Origin: Bacillota bacterium
GTDB taxonomy: Bacteria; Bacillota; Dethiobacteria; SKNC01
Length of the DNA stretch: 10,525 nt
Assembly (NCBI GenBank): GCA_007120745.1
Contig: SKNC01000086.1
Coordinates: 1 to 10,525, forward strand
Reading direction: 5' to 3'
A program made the position numbers and the translations under genes. The first letter of the stretch is position 1. Each line of letters begins with the position of its first letter. Shown in pieces: positions 1-7,868 of the stretch. The notes under the pieces were generated by a model. That model searched no databases. It was given only the letters and a program-made list of their open reading frames with translations, and was not told the DNA's origin.

Positions 1-146
1 CCATTGTAAGCAGCAGAAACATGTAAAGTCACCGGTTCCTCTAAACAAAAGCCTGTTTCCAGTTTGAGCGTTTTAGGATCTACCAGGTAGTTATAGCTGA
101 CATAATTCCCCTCTTCCTTCTTCAAATCCGCAAGGTAAATTTTCAA
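1..146 (-). CDS. DUF177/YceD-family protein, N-terminal part (cut by window edge)
   Basis: Forty-eight codons are visible and the rest lies off the left edge. The reading frame opens at a TTG (complement of 144-146) 5 nt after the purine-rich site AGAGGTGG. A GTG three codons earlier (155) is in frame but would sit inside that site. The protein begins MKIYLADLKKEEGN and runs into LEEPVTLHVSAAYNG, resembling the 'EPV.V.g.....G' segment of DUF177, the family of the protein encoded just before rpmF (L32) in many bacteria. DUF177 members are linked to 23S rRNA/L32 handling. It lies 32 bp after ylbL on the same strand, as the DUF177 gene ylbN follows the ylbL region in Bacillus, which supports the call. 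The family call rests on a short stretch plus context; rpmF would be expected next, outside the window. Confidence 0.65.
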   Translation of the reverse strand, partial: MKIYLADLKKEEGNYVSYNYLVDPKTLKLETGFCLEEPVTLHVSAAYN

Positions 147-178
147 CCTGACCACCTCTTTGTTCAAACTAACATCAA

Positions 179-1297
179 TTATAATGGAAACTTTTCTTCT
201 TTGTCAAGACTAACCAAAAAGCAGTAACAACTGTTCTCAACGGGCACAGGCAGAGGGATAAGCTCCTGGCTTATGAGCATTCTTTCCGGGTCATAGAGAA
301 AACTAACATCGGACCTTATGGTTTCCAGGAAATTTAACGCATCCTGTAATGTATCAATTTCCACCAGTTGAATTCTACCCGCAGCCCTTTCCGCTTCCTG
401 CATGTTTTCCGCAGGCACCAAAAAGAAATCTGCACCAATGGCCTCAGCTGCAGCCACTTTTTGCTTTATCCCTCCAATAGGTCCAACATCCTCCCGCATA
501 TCAATGGTTCCGGTACCCACAATTTTTTTCCCGTGACTGATATCCTGCTCCTCCAGCTGGTTCATGATTTCCAGCACAAACATGAATCCCGCTGAAGGCC
601 CGGCTATGGCTCCGGTACCGATTTCAATTTCTACCGGCAGTTGAGGTTCCCAGTCCAGGGTTCTGATAAATATTCGTAAACCTGCCTTTTCCCTATCTTC
701 TACATGGGGAACTGTTGTGACAGATTCGGTAAGGACACTATCATTTCTCTTGAATGTTATTTGAACCTCTGACCCTACAGGCCTTTCTTGAATTTTCTGC
801 ACCAGTTCTTCCGCCAGGTTTACCCGTTCTCCATCCAGTTCAATAATCACATCCTCTGGTTTAAGAATATCCCGGGCGGGACTGTCCTCCATGGTTTCTA
901 CCACCAGGATCCCGTCACTGATAATGGGTACATCGTAATCCATTCTTCTCAATGCAATTATTTTTGCCAGATACTGGCTGTCTCTCATCCTCCGCCTTTC
1001 TATTTCATAGTACTCCTCCAGGTCTATTTCCGGAGGATGAATACGCCATTTTGGAAACAGCTCAATTGAAGGGGTCACTAAAGAACCCATAAAAAGCATC
1101 AAATTTGCGGGCTGTTGAGCCACCGTTACCAAAAAGAAAGACCCTTCATGGTCAGAATCTATTCCGTTTTCCACAGTAATAATTTCCTTCAAGTTTTCAG
1201 CAGTGCCGGGCCTGAAGACCACATAATTCCCCTGAAGAAAAAAGTTTATAATATACAAAAGAACAGCTAAAAAAATAATTTTTCTAATGCTGCGCAC
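179..1297 (-). CDS. ylbL: YlbL-type membrane-anchored PDZ-Lon (S16) serine protease
   Basis: This is a membrane-tethered protease with an extracytoplasmic PDZ domain and a Lon-type catalytic domain. From the chosen start it has 372 residues: a basic N-terminus, one transmembrane segment at about 7-22 (FLAVLLYIINFFLQG), a PDZ domain at about 122-200 (ILVVETMEDSPA, DVIIELDGERV), and an S16 domain. The catalytic Ser235 is in GPSAG and Lys278 in GGIKQK, 43 residues apart as in E. coli Lon. Homologues include B. subtilis YlbL and streptococcal SepM, which process peptides at the cell surface; the substrate here is unknown. Start choice: a GTG at 1297 lies 9 nt after GAGGAG, a site that overlaps the ylbK stop codon. 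GTG 1303 and ATG 1375 are also in frame, but 1375 has no such site and would overlap ylbK by 64 bp. It is part of the ylbK-ylbL-DUF177 operon. Confidence 0.88.
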   Translation of the reverse strand: MRSIRKIIFLAVLLYIINFFLQGNYVVFRPGTAENLKEIITVENGIDSDHEGSFFLVTVAQQPANLMLFMGSLVTPSIELFPKWRIHPPEIDLEEYYEIERRRMRDSQYLAKIIALRRMDYDVPIISDGILVVETMEDSPARDILKPEDVIIELDGERVNLAEELVQKIQERPVGSEVQITFKRNDSVLTESVTTVPHVEDREKAGLRIFIRTLDWEPQLPVEIEIGTGAIAGPSAGFMFVLEIMNQLEEQDISHGKKIVGTGTIDMREDVGPIGGIKQKVAAAEAIGADFFLVPAENMQEAERAAGRIQLVEIDTLQDALNFLETIRSDVSFLYDPERMLISQELIPLPVPVENSCYCFLVSLDKEEKFPL

Positions 1298-1311
1298 AGT
1301 CACACTCTCCT

Positions 1312-2079
1312 CTAAAGTAACCTTTGAAGCTCCGGCAGGACTTTCCTGGCCGCTTTTTCCCCCTCCAAAATACATGTTTCAGCTTTTTGAAATTGGGTTA
1401 AACCTATCCCCGAAATATCGGGACAAACTAATATATCCGCCTGATTCAGCTGATTCTTCATAATTTCTCTGCCCATAATGGATATAGACTGGCTTACCAC
1501 ATCAAAAAAATTGCCGATATGCGCCTCTTGGATCAGCCCCCCTACATCTACGGCAACAATCACCTCCGCTCCCAGGTTCCGTGCCTGCTGTACAGGGACC
1601 CGGCACAACACTCCTCCATCCACCAGCATTTTTTCCTGATGCTTTACCGGAGGAAAAATTCCCGGCACCGCGATACTTGCCATCACTGCCGGTACCAGAG
1701 GGCCTTCTTTAATCTCTACCAGTTCACCATGGATAAGATCTGTAGCTACTGCACTGACCGGAATTTTTACATCTTGAAAGGTTTTATTTCTAAGCAGCAG
1801 CCGTAAGAGATCATGAACTTTATTTCCGCCCATAGCCCCTAATCCAGATAACTTCCAATCTGTCCATTTTCGTTTATCCAGGGAAACAGCCAGGCATTCC
1901 ATAACCTGCAGCGGAATCCCTGCACTATAAAGCACACCAACCAGCGCTCCCATGCTGGACCCCGCAATAAAGTCTATAGGGATCTTCTCTTCTTCCATTA
2001 CCTTAATTACACCGATATGAGCCAGGCCCCTGGCCGCACCGGAACTGAGAGCCAGGCCCAGGCTGGGAGCTTTCCCCAT
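1312..2079 (-). CDS. ylbK: Patatin-like phospholipase/esterase (RssA/YlbK type)
   Basis: A 255-residue patatin-fold hydrolase, presumably cytoplasmic because no signal peptide or membrane segment is visible. The oxyanion-hole glycine-rich loop is SSGAARG (residues 12-18), the nucleophile elbow is GSSMG with Ser42, and the catalytic Asp154 is in VDGGV, giving the Ser-Asp dyad of the family. Length fits the single-domain bacterial RssA/YlbK group. Its natural substrate is not known; family members are acyl-ester hydrolases. The ATG at 2079 was chosen because GAGGT lies 7 nt upstream; a GTG at 2088 is in frame but overlaps that site. The stop codon lies within the ylbL ribosome binding region, so the two are probably translationally coupled. 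It is divergent from ylbJ, with about 140 bp between start codons. Confidence 0.9.
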   Translation of the reverse strand: MGKAPSLGLALSSGAARGLAHIGVIKVMEEEKIPIDFIAGSSMGALVGVLYSAGIPLQVMECLAVSLDKRKWTDWKLSGLGAMGGNKVHDLLRLLLRNKTFQDVKIPVSAVATDLIHGELVEIKEGPLVPAVMASIAVPGIFPPVKHQEKMLVDGGVLCRVPVQQARNLGAEVIVAVDVGGLIQEAHIGNFFDVVSQSISIMGREIMKNQLNQADILVCPDISGIGLTQFQKAETCILEGEKAARKVLPELQRLL

Positions 2080-2221
2080 GATACACACCTCAAAATTTTA
2101 GCATATTAAGTGTTTCTCCAAATATATTTATACTAACTGCTGATATTTTATACATAACAGAACTTCTGCATCATGCTGAAAAATAAATACAGCTACTATA
2201 TTTATGGAAGGGAGCAACAAT

Positions 2222-3469
2222 ATGTTCAAAAGCAGAAACTCTTATATCAGTGTTTACACTACTGCCGCTATGGCCATGTTTATTACCCTTTCCCTGGTTA
2301 TGTTCCCGGAACATGCCTTTGAAGCTGCGGTAAACGGGTTAAATATCTGGTGGAATGTGGTATTCCCCGCCCTGCTTCCCTTTTTCGTCTGCGCAGAAAT
2401 ACTGATGGGTTTGGGTGTAGTTCATTTCATGGGAGTTATGCTGGAGCCTTTAATGCGTCCGATATTTAATGTGCCCGGGGAAGGTTCCTTCGTTATGGCC
2501 ATGGGTCTCGCCAGCGGATTTCCCATTGGTTCTATTTTAACTACCCGGCTCAGGGAACAAAATATGTGCACAAAATTAGAGGGCGAACGACTTATGAGCT
2601 TCACCAATACTGCCGACCCTCTTTTTATGTTTGGAGCAGTAGCGGTGGGAATGTTTGGGAACCCCGCTGTGGGAGCTACCATTGCCATAGCCCACTATCT
2701 TTCCAGCCTTTCAACAGGATTGATTATGCGCTTTCATGGACATAAACAGGAAAAATCAGTTTCCCACAAAAGCAGCGGTAAAATACTATTTCGGGCTCTA
2801 CGCCGATTATATGAGGCCAGAAAAAAAGACGGCCGTCCTTTGGGACAACTCATGGGAGATGCCATCTTTAAATCTATGAACACCCTTCTTTTAATTGGTG
2901 GGTTTATCATCTTATTTTCAGTGCTGATAAGAATTATGGAAGTATTGGGAATCTTATCCTTCCTCTCCGCTGTGCTTTTCAAAATACTGGCACCCACGGG
3001 AATCGATCCCCAACTGATCCCTTCCTTGATTCATGGCTTCTTTGAAGTAACATTGGGCAGTCAGCAGGCCGGTGCTGCCCCGGCTTCCATCCCTCTGGTT
3101 CAAAAAGTTATGGCTGCCGGTTTTATTATTGCCTGGAGCGGGTTATCTGTACACGCCCAGGTTGCCAGCATTATCAGCAAAACCGATATGAGCATTGTTC
3201 CTTTTTTCTTTGCCCGCTTTATTCACGGAACCCTTGCCGCCTTGTATACCTTTTTTTTAATGAAGCCAGCTCAAAGGATTATTCAAGAAATCAGCGTTCC
3301 TGTCTTTTTGCATACTCAACCTCAAAGCACCATGTCCTTCTGGCTGGAACGACTGATCTTTGTCACCAGTCAAATCTTCCTGTTTATTCTTATTCTGCTG
3401 TCCATTTCCATGGTAATTTACCTGTATACCAACGTGGCAGTGATATTTTTTCGTTTGAGGAAAAAATAG
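2222..3469 (+). CDS. ylbJ: Sporulation integral membrane protein YlbJ
   Basis: A 415-residue polytopic membrane protein with roughly eight hydrophobic segments and the nucleoside-recognition/'gate' type repeats of the YlbJ/SpmA group. Visible family hallmarks are NGLNIWWNVVFPALLPFFVC near residue 40, the SGFPIGS turn, FTNTADPLFMFG, and the second-half segments GSQQAG and WSGLSVHAQ. In B. subtilis ylbJ is made in the mother cell under sigma-E and is needed for normal spore coat/cortex resistance; transport activity has been suggested but the substrate is not established. The ATG at 2222 has GGGAG 7 nt upstream; an in-frame ATG at 2204 lies before that site and is less likely. Its stop is 2 bp from the stop of coaD on the opposite strand, with no room for a dedicated terminator. 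I could not identify a convincing sigma-E promoter upstream. Confidence 0.9.
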   Translation: MFKSRNSYISVYTTAAMAMFITLSLVMFPEHAFEAAVNGLNIWWNVVFPALLPFFVCAEILMGLGVVHFMGVMLEPLMRPIFNVPGEGSFVMAMGLASGFPIGSILTTRLREQNMCTKLEGERLMSFTNTADPLFMFGAVAVGMFGNPAVGATIAIAHYLSSLSTGLIMRFHGHKQEKSVSHKSSGKILFRALRRLYEARKKDGRPLGQLMGDAIFKSMNTLLLIGGFIILFSVLIRIMEVLGILSFLSAVLFKILAPTGIDPQLIPSLIHGFFEVTLGSQQAGAAPASIPLVQKVMAAGFIIAWSGLSVHAQVASIISKTDMSIVPFFFARFIHGTLAALYTFFLMKPAQRIIQEISVPVFLHTQPQSTMSFWLERLIFVTSQIFLFILILLSISMVIYLYTNVAVIFFRLRKK

Positions 3470-3471
3470 TA

Positions 3472-3981
3472 TCAGGGGAGAGTATCACATTTAACATCCG
3501 CCTCGAACTTGCTTAAGACCATTTCATACAAGATATCCGGAACCAACCCTCGTATACACCCGCCATAACTGGCCACTTCCTTGACAATACTGGAACTCAG
3601 ATAGGAAAACTTACTGCTGGTCATCATAAACATGGTTTCTACGGCGGGATTAAGTTTATGGTTGATCATGGCCATCTGAAATTCATATTCAAAATCGGAA
3701 ATCGCCCTTAACCCTTTTATAATTACCTGGGCGTTTTTTTGTTCCGCATAATCCACCAAAAGCCCTTGATAATAATCTACTTCTACGTTGGTAAAATCCT
3801 TTAAAACCAGGTTCAACATATCCAGCCTTTCTTTGGCGGAAAAAACCGCATTTTTCCTGGGGTTTTCCAAAACAGCTACGATCAAACGATCAAATATTTT
3901 GCTTCCTCGATCTATGATATCCAGATGACCATTGGTAACCGGATCAAAACTTCCAGGATATATGGCAATTTTTTGGGTCAC
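3472..3981 (-). CDS. coaD: Phosphopantetheine adenylyltransferase
   Basis: CoaD catalyses the penultimate step of coenzyme A synthesis, transferring AMP from ATP to 4'-phosphopantetheine to make dephospho-CoA. The 169-residue protein has the nucleotidyltransferase start YPGSFDPVTNGHLDII, including the TxGH motif (Thr16-Asn17-Gly18-His19), an ENPRKN segment, the KGLRAISDFEYEFQMA signature and the C-terminal YLSSSIVKE phosphate-binding segment. It is about 8 residues longer at the C-terminus than the usual form of about 160 residues. The start is a GTG at 3981 with AGGAGGAGG four bases upstream. The start overlaps the rsmD stop in a GTGA arrangement, indicating translational coupling. The rsmD-coaD pair is a very common Firmicute gene order. 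Confidence 0.97.
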   Translation of the reverse strand: MTQKIAIYPGSFDPVTNGHLDIIDRGSKIFDRLIVAVLENPRKNAVFSAKERLDMLNLVLKDFTNVEVDYYQGLLVDYAEQKNAQVIIKGLRAISDFEYEFQMAMINHKLNPAVETMFMMTSSKFSYLSSSIVKEVASYGGCIRGLVPDILYEMVLSKFEADVKCDTLP

Positions 3982-4541
3982 AAAACCTCCTCCTTTTTGA
4001 AATAATATGTAATAATAGTATCTCCGTATTTTTTTTCTTTGCCCTGTCGTAATCCAAAAACCTTTTCAGGCAAAATAATATTTTTAAAATGCTCAACTAT
4101 TAAAATTCCGTCTTTTTCAAACAGGCCTTTTTCTGATACAGCTTCCATAACAGGAACATAAAGAGGTCCAAAGTACGGTGGATCCATATAAATATAATCA
4201 AAGGTTAGTTTTTCCCTTTGGAGTTTGGCTAATCCCCGGAAGACTTCGGTTTTAATAACTCTTGCTCTGCTGTCTAATCCTGTTATTTTCAGGTTTTCAT
4301 AGATTATTTTAACACAATCTGTGTTTTTTTCAATAAAAACAGCGTATTCTGCCCCGCGGCTCAAGGCTTCTATCCCCATTCCACCGGTACCGGAAAAAAG
4401 GTCCAGAAAATTTTTCCCCTCTAAATTTTGTCCCAGGGTATCAAAAACTGCCGCCTTTACTTTATCCGAAGTTGGCCTGACTTCTTTACCGGAAAGGCTC
4501 TTTAATTTTTTCCCTTTGGAAAATCCTGCGTTTACCCTCAA
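3978..4541 (-). CDS. rsmD: 16S rRNA (guanine966-N2)-methyltransferase RsmD
   Basis: RsmD methylates G966 of 16S rRNA during 30S assembly, using S-adenosylmethionine. The 187-residue protein shows the N-terminal VRPTSDKVKAAVFDTL segment typical of the family, the SAM-binding motif I LDLFSGTGGMGIEA (about 46-59), an acidic residue after strand 2 (FIEKN), and the catalytic DPPY motif of N2-guanine/N6-adenine methyltransferases at residues 120-123. The start is a TTG at 4541, 7 nt after AAGGAG; no ATG fits as well. It is the first gene of an rsmD-coaD operon. recG, often found upstream of rsmD in Firmicutes, is absent here and a SASP gene occupies that position instead. Confidence 0.95.
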   Translation of the reverse strand: MRVNAGFSKGKKLKSLSGKEVRPTSDKVKAAVFDTLGQNLEGKNFLDLFSGTGGMGIEALSRGAEYAVFIEKNTDCVKIIYENLKITGLDSRARVIKTEVFRGLAKLQREKLTFDYIYMDPPYFGPLYVPVMEAVSEKGLFEKDGILIVEHFKNIILPEKVFGLRQGKEKKYGDTIITYYFKKEEVL

Positions 4542-4751
4542 ATTTTTTCTCCTTAAAAATCATAAAATTACTGTTAATAAGCTTTTCAAAAGCTTTTTTT
4601 TTACTGAAACCTCTCTTCCACAAGCACCTGGCACACAAATGGATAATATTACCTGTTAATTCCCTGTATATAAATTTAAAAAAAAGACAAAATACTTATT
4701 AAAGAGCCAAATAATTTCCCCATAAGCTCTTCCTCCGGTTTCTCCTCTCCC

Positions 4752-4789
4752 AACTGGTGACTTGTTAAAAGTCACCAGTTTTATTTTAG
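4752..4789 (+). terminator. Perfect 12-bp hairpin with plus-strand T-rich tail
   Basis: AACTGGTGACTT (4752-4763) pairs perfectly with AAGTCACCAGTT (4769-4780) around a 5-nt loop, GTTAA. On the plus strand it is followed by TTTTATTTT, the form of an intrinsic terminator. On the minus strand the following bases are GGGAGAGG, with no U tract. No plus-strand gene precedes it, so its role is unclear: the end of an unannotated RNA, a block to antisense transcription, or a structural leader element. Confidence 0.5.
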
Positions 4790-4802
4790 CGTTTTTTTAT
4801 TT

Positions 4803-4836
4803 AAAAAGCAAAACGGGCTGCCTTTTTTGCAGCCCG
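4803..4836 (-). terminator. Intrinsic terminator of the SASP gene
   Basis: CGGGCTGC (4814-4821) and GCAGCCCG (4829-4836) form an 8-bp GC-rich stem with a short loop. Read on the minus strand the stem is followed by TTTTGCTTTTTAA, a U-rich tail. It starts 13 bp after the SASP stop codon and separates that gene from rsmD. Confidence 0.85.
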
Positions 4837-4849
4837 CCCGTTTCTCAAG

Positions 4850-5107
4850 TTAAACTTGAGTTTGATTTTGCATAACATTTTGCTCTGAATAAGGTTGCCC
4901 GGATGCTTTACTTTGATAGTCAGCAATCATTTTTTTAACCATTAGTCCACCAACATAACCGTTTTGGCGGGAAGTCAGGTTTCCTAAATCACCGTTGTAA
5001 TCCAGCCCCAGTTCGTTAGCAACTTCATACTTGAACTTTTCCATTGCCTGCTCAGCTCCGGGAACCAGAATTCTGTTTCTTCCACCAGACCTGTTTTGAG
5101 TAACCAT
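4850..5107 (-). CDS. Alpha/beta-type small acid-soluble spore protein (SASP)
   Basis: An 85-residue DNA-binding protein of the dormant spore; alpha/beta SASPs coat spore DNA, protect it from UV and heat, and are degraded at germination by the GPR protease. The family hallmarks are both present: the first helix with the GPR site region FKYEVANELG (about 25-34) and the second helix GYVGGLMVKKMIADYQ (about 50-65). Flanking tails (RSGGRNR at the start, a Gln/Asn-rich C-terminus) make it somewhat longer than the 60-75 residue Bacillus proteins, which is common in Clostridia. The ATG at 5107 follows AAGGAGGTGA with good spacing. It is probably monocistronic, with its own terminator. Sigma-G control in the forespore would be expected, but I did not find a confident -35/-10 match. 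Confidence 0.95.
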   Translation of the reverse strand: MVTQNRSGGRNRILVPGAEQAMEKFKYEVANELGLDYNGDLGNLTSRQNGYVGGLMVKKMIADYQSKASGQPYSEQNVMQNQTQV

Positions 5108-5162
5108 TAAGAATTCACCTCCTTATTGAGCTTGTAATTATAGTTTAACTCAATAGAAGGTT

Positions 5163-5220
5163 TATATACTAGAAGTGTTTTCCTCAATAGTTATTATAAT
5201 ATATACTGCACGTATATACT
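5163..5220. repeat. Three copies of TATATACT upstream of the SASP gene
   Basis: The octamer TATATACT occurs at 5163-5170, 5200-5207 and 5213-5220, the last two 13 bp apart and separated by GCACG. The repeats lie 56-113 bp upstream of the SASP start codon, where its promoter must be. They could be promoter or operator elements or simply reflect AT-rich composition. Confidence 0.4.
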
Positions 5221-5298
5221 ATAACAAACACTATCTTTGTGGTAATGATTCATGCCTTTATTTTTTTAAAATTTTTTGATAATCAATTTAATAAATAT

Positions 5299-6138
5299 TT
5301 AATCTTGTTTATGATACATAACCACTCCCACAGCACCGGGGCCAATATGGGAACCGATAACCGCACCCAGTTCGGTAATAATAATCTCACCATTATTAAA
5401 GTTCTTTTCCACCATTTCCTTAACCTTTAACGCTTCTTCTACAACATTACCGTGTAGAACAGCTACCTGCACAGGTTTATCTGAGCCATATTCTTCTAAA
5501 CATAAACTAATCAGTCGGTCCAGAGCCTTCTGCTGGCCTCTTACTTTATCCCTGGGGGTGACAATTCCATCCACCAGAGTTAAAATGGGCTTCATTTTTA
5601 AAAGCCCTCCCAATAAAGCCTGGGCTTTTCCTATTCTTCCATTTTTTTGAAGATACTCCAGGGTCGCCACCATAAAGATAAGCTTTATGTTGCCCAGCAG
5701 GTAATCAATTAAGGACACTATATCTTCCTTAGATTTTCCCTCTTTAACTGCCCGGGCCACTTCCAAAACCACCATACCATGCGCAATGGAACCCAGTTTG
5801 GTATCTACCACCACAATATCCATATCCGGAAGCATATCTTTAGCCATCATAGCGGACTGATATGTCCCGCTCAGCTGGGAAGAAATATGAATGGAAAAGA
5901 TAACCTCATTTTGATCCTTTTCTTTGTATTTTTCCACAAAATCAGCCGGTGAGGGCTGAGAAGTTCTGGGAAGGATATCTGACTTTTGCAGTTTGTCATA
6001 AAAATTGTCCGGCTTTAAATCCACCCAGTCTAAAAACTGCTCCTCACCAAAGTGAACTTTTAATGGTACCATTTCAATATTATACTCTTTTAATATGGAT
6101 TCAGGTAAATCTGCAGTGCTGTCTGTAATTACTCTCAT
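5299..6138 (-). CDS. DegV family fatty-acid-binding protein (FakB-like)
   Basis: A 279-residue DegV-fold protein. DegV/FakB proteins bind a fatty acid and present its carboxyl group to the kinase FakA, which phosphorylates it to acyl-phosphate for phospholipid synthesis. Visible signatures are the N-terminal VITDSTADLP, the TSQPS lipid-carboxylate loop (residues 59-63), ISSQLSGTYQSA (about 85-96), the LEYLQKNGRIGKA stretch with LLKMKPIL, and a C-terminal IGSHIGPGAVGV. Length is typical. The ATG at 6138 has AAGGAGGT 6-7 nt upstream. It lies 39 bp downstream of the fakA-like gene on the same strand, strongly suggesting a kinase/binding-protein pair in one operon. Fatty-acid chain specificity cannot be read from sequence. 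No GC-rich terminator is visible after its stop. Confidence 0.93.
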   Translation of the reverse strand: MRVITDSTADLPESILKEYNIEMVPLKVHFGEEQFLDWVDLKPDNFYDKLQKSDILPRTSQPSPADFVEKYKEKDQNEVIFSIHISSQLSGTYQSAMMAKDMLPDMDIVVVDTKLGSIAHGMVVLEVARAVKEGKSKEDIVSLIDYLLGNIKLIFMVATLEYLQKNGRIGKAQALLGGLLKMKPILTLVDGIVTPRDKVRGQQKALDRLISLCLEEYGSDKPVQVAVLHGNVVEEALKVKEMVEKNFNNGEIIITELGAVIGSHIGPGAVGVVMYHKQD

Positions 6139-6177
6139 CTCAAAACCTCCTTTTAAAGTAAAAAATAAATAAAAACA

Positions 6178-7845
6178 TCACTCTACAGAAATAAAATAAT
6201 AGTATAATGGTTGGCCACCCCGGTAGTGCTCTACCTCAGCATCAGGATAATACACCTGAAGCTTTTGGGCCAGATTATCCGCTTCATCCTCAGTTATATT
6301 GTTTCCATAGTATAAAGTAATAATTTCATCGCCCTCTTCATAAATTTCCTGGATCAGCTTTTTTACCACCTCTTCGGGATTTTCACCAACAATTGAAAGG
6401 GTGTTTTCCTGCAGGCCAATAACGGAACCATTTTTAATGGATTTTCCGTCATATGAAGAATCTCTAACGGCATAGGTTACCTGTCCGGTCTTTACCTGGG
6501 AAAGTGCTTCTTTCATGGCCTCAAAATTATCAGCAAATTCTGTTTGAACCGGGTCAAAAGCCATAAGAGCGCTGATTCCCTGGGGAATGGTTTTACTGGG
6601 AACTACCATAACCTCTTTAGAACTTAGATCCCTGCTCTGCTCTGCCGCCAGGATGATATTCTTATTGTTGGGCAGAATGATAATCTTTTGGCCATTGGAT
6701 CTGTCGATGGCCTGCAAAAAATCTTCAGTACTGGGGTTCATAGTTTGTCCACCCTCAATAATATGGGAAACCCCCATGCTGGTAAAAATTTCACTTATTC
6801 CGTCACCAGGAGAAACCGCAATTATTTTAATATCTGTGCTTTTTTCTTCTCCGTTTTCACTATAAGGCACAAAAGATTGTATGAAGTCATTTTCCTCCGG
6901 CGGCTTTTTTCCCTCCCCGGAAAACTCCTGATGCTGTTCTTTCATGTTATCAATTTTAATCTGGCTGAGCTGGCCAAACTTCAGGCAAATGTCCAGAACA
7001 ATCCCCGGGTTATTGGTATGGACATGTACTTTGAGAATCTCTCCTTCTCCCACTACCAGGAGAGAATCTCCCTGGTCCATTAACTTTTCCTGCAAAGCTT
7101 GTGATTGAAGATTACTGCCCTTCACCAAAAGCTCTGTACAATATTGAAAAGTGATTTCTTCCTCCAGGGAAACCCCTGCTGTCTCCCTTTCCGGGGGAAC
7201 TTCTTCAATAATATCCAGGTCAAAATCAAATCCCTGCAGCGACTTGAGAAAACCATCGTATATTACACATAATCCCTCTCCACCGGCATCTACTACTCCT
7301 GCCTGCTTCAAAACCGGTAGCAGCTGTGGCGTTTTCTTCAAAGTTTCTTTAGATTGCTGTAAAAATACCTCCATTAAAGCCACAAAATCTGTTCCCAACT
7401 GTGCCTCCCGAAATGCAGCATCAGCAGCTTCCCGGGCGACGGTCAGCATGGTCCCCTCCACCGGCTTCATCACCGCTTTATAAGCAGTTCTAACTCCCTC
7501 CTGCAGTGCTTTCGCAAATTCCACTCCATCTGCCTTTTCTTTTCCCACCAGGCCCCTGGAAAAACCCCGAAACAACTGGGACAGAATCACCCCGGAATTT
7601 CCCCGGGCACCCATTAATGATCCGGTAGCTATGGTTTCCGCTACTTTTTCGACGGTATTCTCCTGCAGTTTGTCCAGCTGCTGTACAGCAAAATTAAACG
7701 TCAAAGACATGTTGGTTCCTGTATCCCCGTCGGGAACTGGAAACACATTCAATGAATCTATATAATGCTTTTTCTGGTTTAATCGTATGGCCCCTGCCAA
7801 AAACATTTTTTTCAGGGCATCCCCGTCCAGAACTTGAATTCCCAT
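6178..7845 (-). CDS. fakA: Fatty acid kinase catalytic subunit FakA (DAK2 domain, YloV)
   Basis: A 555-residue protein of the YloV/FakA family, an ATP-dependent kinase that phosphorylates fatty acids held by DegV/FakB proteins. The N-terminal DAK2 (dihydroxyacetone-kinase-like) domain shows NVFPVPDGDTGTNMSLT, with Asp39, Asp41 and Asn45 as Mg-ATP ligands, and GSLMGARGNSGVILSQLFRGF (about 75-95). The middle domain has YCTELL (Cys236) and KVHVHTNNPG (His274, His276), matching the Cys and HxH residues known as important in S. aureus FakA. The C-terminal DUF1949/DegV-like domain ends in QPLYYYFISVE. Length is normal. The ATG at 7845 has AAGGAGGT 7 nt upstream. It sits 23 bp after yloU and before the DegV gene; yloU-yloV is a widely conserved pair, next to rpmB in B. 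subtilis as here. Confidence 0.96.
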   Translation of the reverse strand: MGIQVLDGDALKKMFLAGAIRLNQKKHYIDSLNVFPVPDGDTGTNMSLTFNFAVQQLDKLQENTVEKVAETIATGSLMGARGNSGVILSQLFRGFSRGLVGKEKADGVEFAKALQEGVRTAYKAVMKPVEGTMLTVAREAADAAFREAQLGTDFVALMEVFLQQSKETLKKTPQLLPVLKQAGVVDAGGEGLCVIYDGFLKSLQGFDFDLDIIEEVPPERETAGVSLEEEITFQYCTELLVKGSNLQSQALQEKLMDQGDSLLVVGEGEILKVHVHTNNPGIVLDICLKFGQLSQIKIDNMKEQHQEFSGEGKKPPEENDFIQSFVPYSENGEEKSTDIKIIAVSPGDGISEIFTSMGVSHIIEGGQTMNPSTEDFLQAIDRSNGQKIIILPNNKNIILAAEQSRDLSSKEVMVVPSKTIPQGISALMAFDPVQTEFADNFEAMKEALSQVKTGQVTYAVRDSSYDGKSIKNGSVIGLQENTLSIVGENPEEVVKKLIQEIYEEGDEIITLYYGNNITEDEADNLAQKLQVYYPDAEVEHYRGGQPLYYYFISVE

Positions 7846-7868
7846 GATGCAAACCTCCTTACTGCTGC

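Larger units (their letters stand above)
4542..4849. other. Gene-free gap rich in hairpins, between SASP and rsmD
   Basis: I see no credible coding sequence here. The stretch must hold the promoter of the minus-strand rsmD-coaD operon, but no good -35/-10 pair was found. It contains the SASP terminator (4803-4836), a perfect 12-bp hairpin (4752-4780), and a near-palindrome with two AAGCTT sites followed by nine T on the plus strand (4579-4602). It is very AT-rich. A small plus-strand RNA ending at the 4752-4780 hairpin is possible but unproven. Confidence 0.6.

Noticed and set aside
2160..2221. Sigma-E promoter for ylbJ
   Set aside because: TCATGCT and CTACTATA near 2171-2200 are roughly spaced but match the consensus poorly, so no feature was called.
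4660..4695. Promoter of rsmD-coaD on the minus strand
   Set aside because: TTGTCT and TATACA can be found but with a 14-bp spacer in poly-A/T DNA; not convincing.
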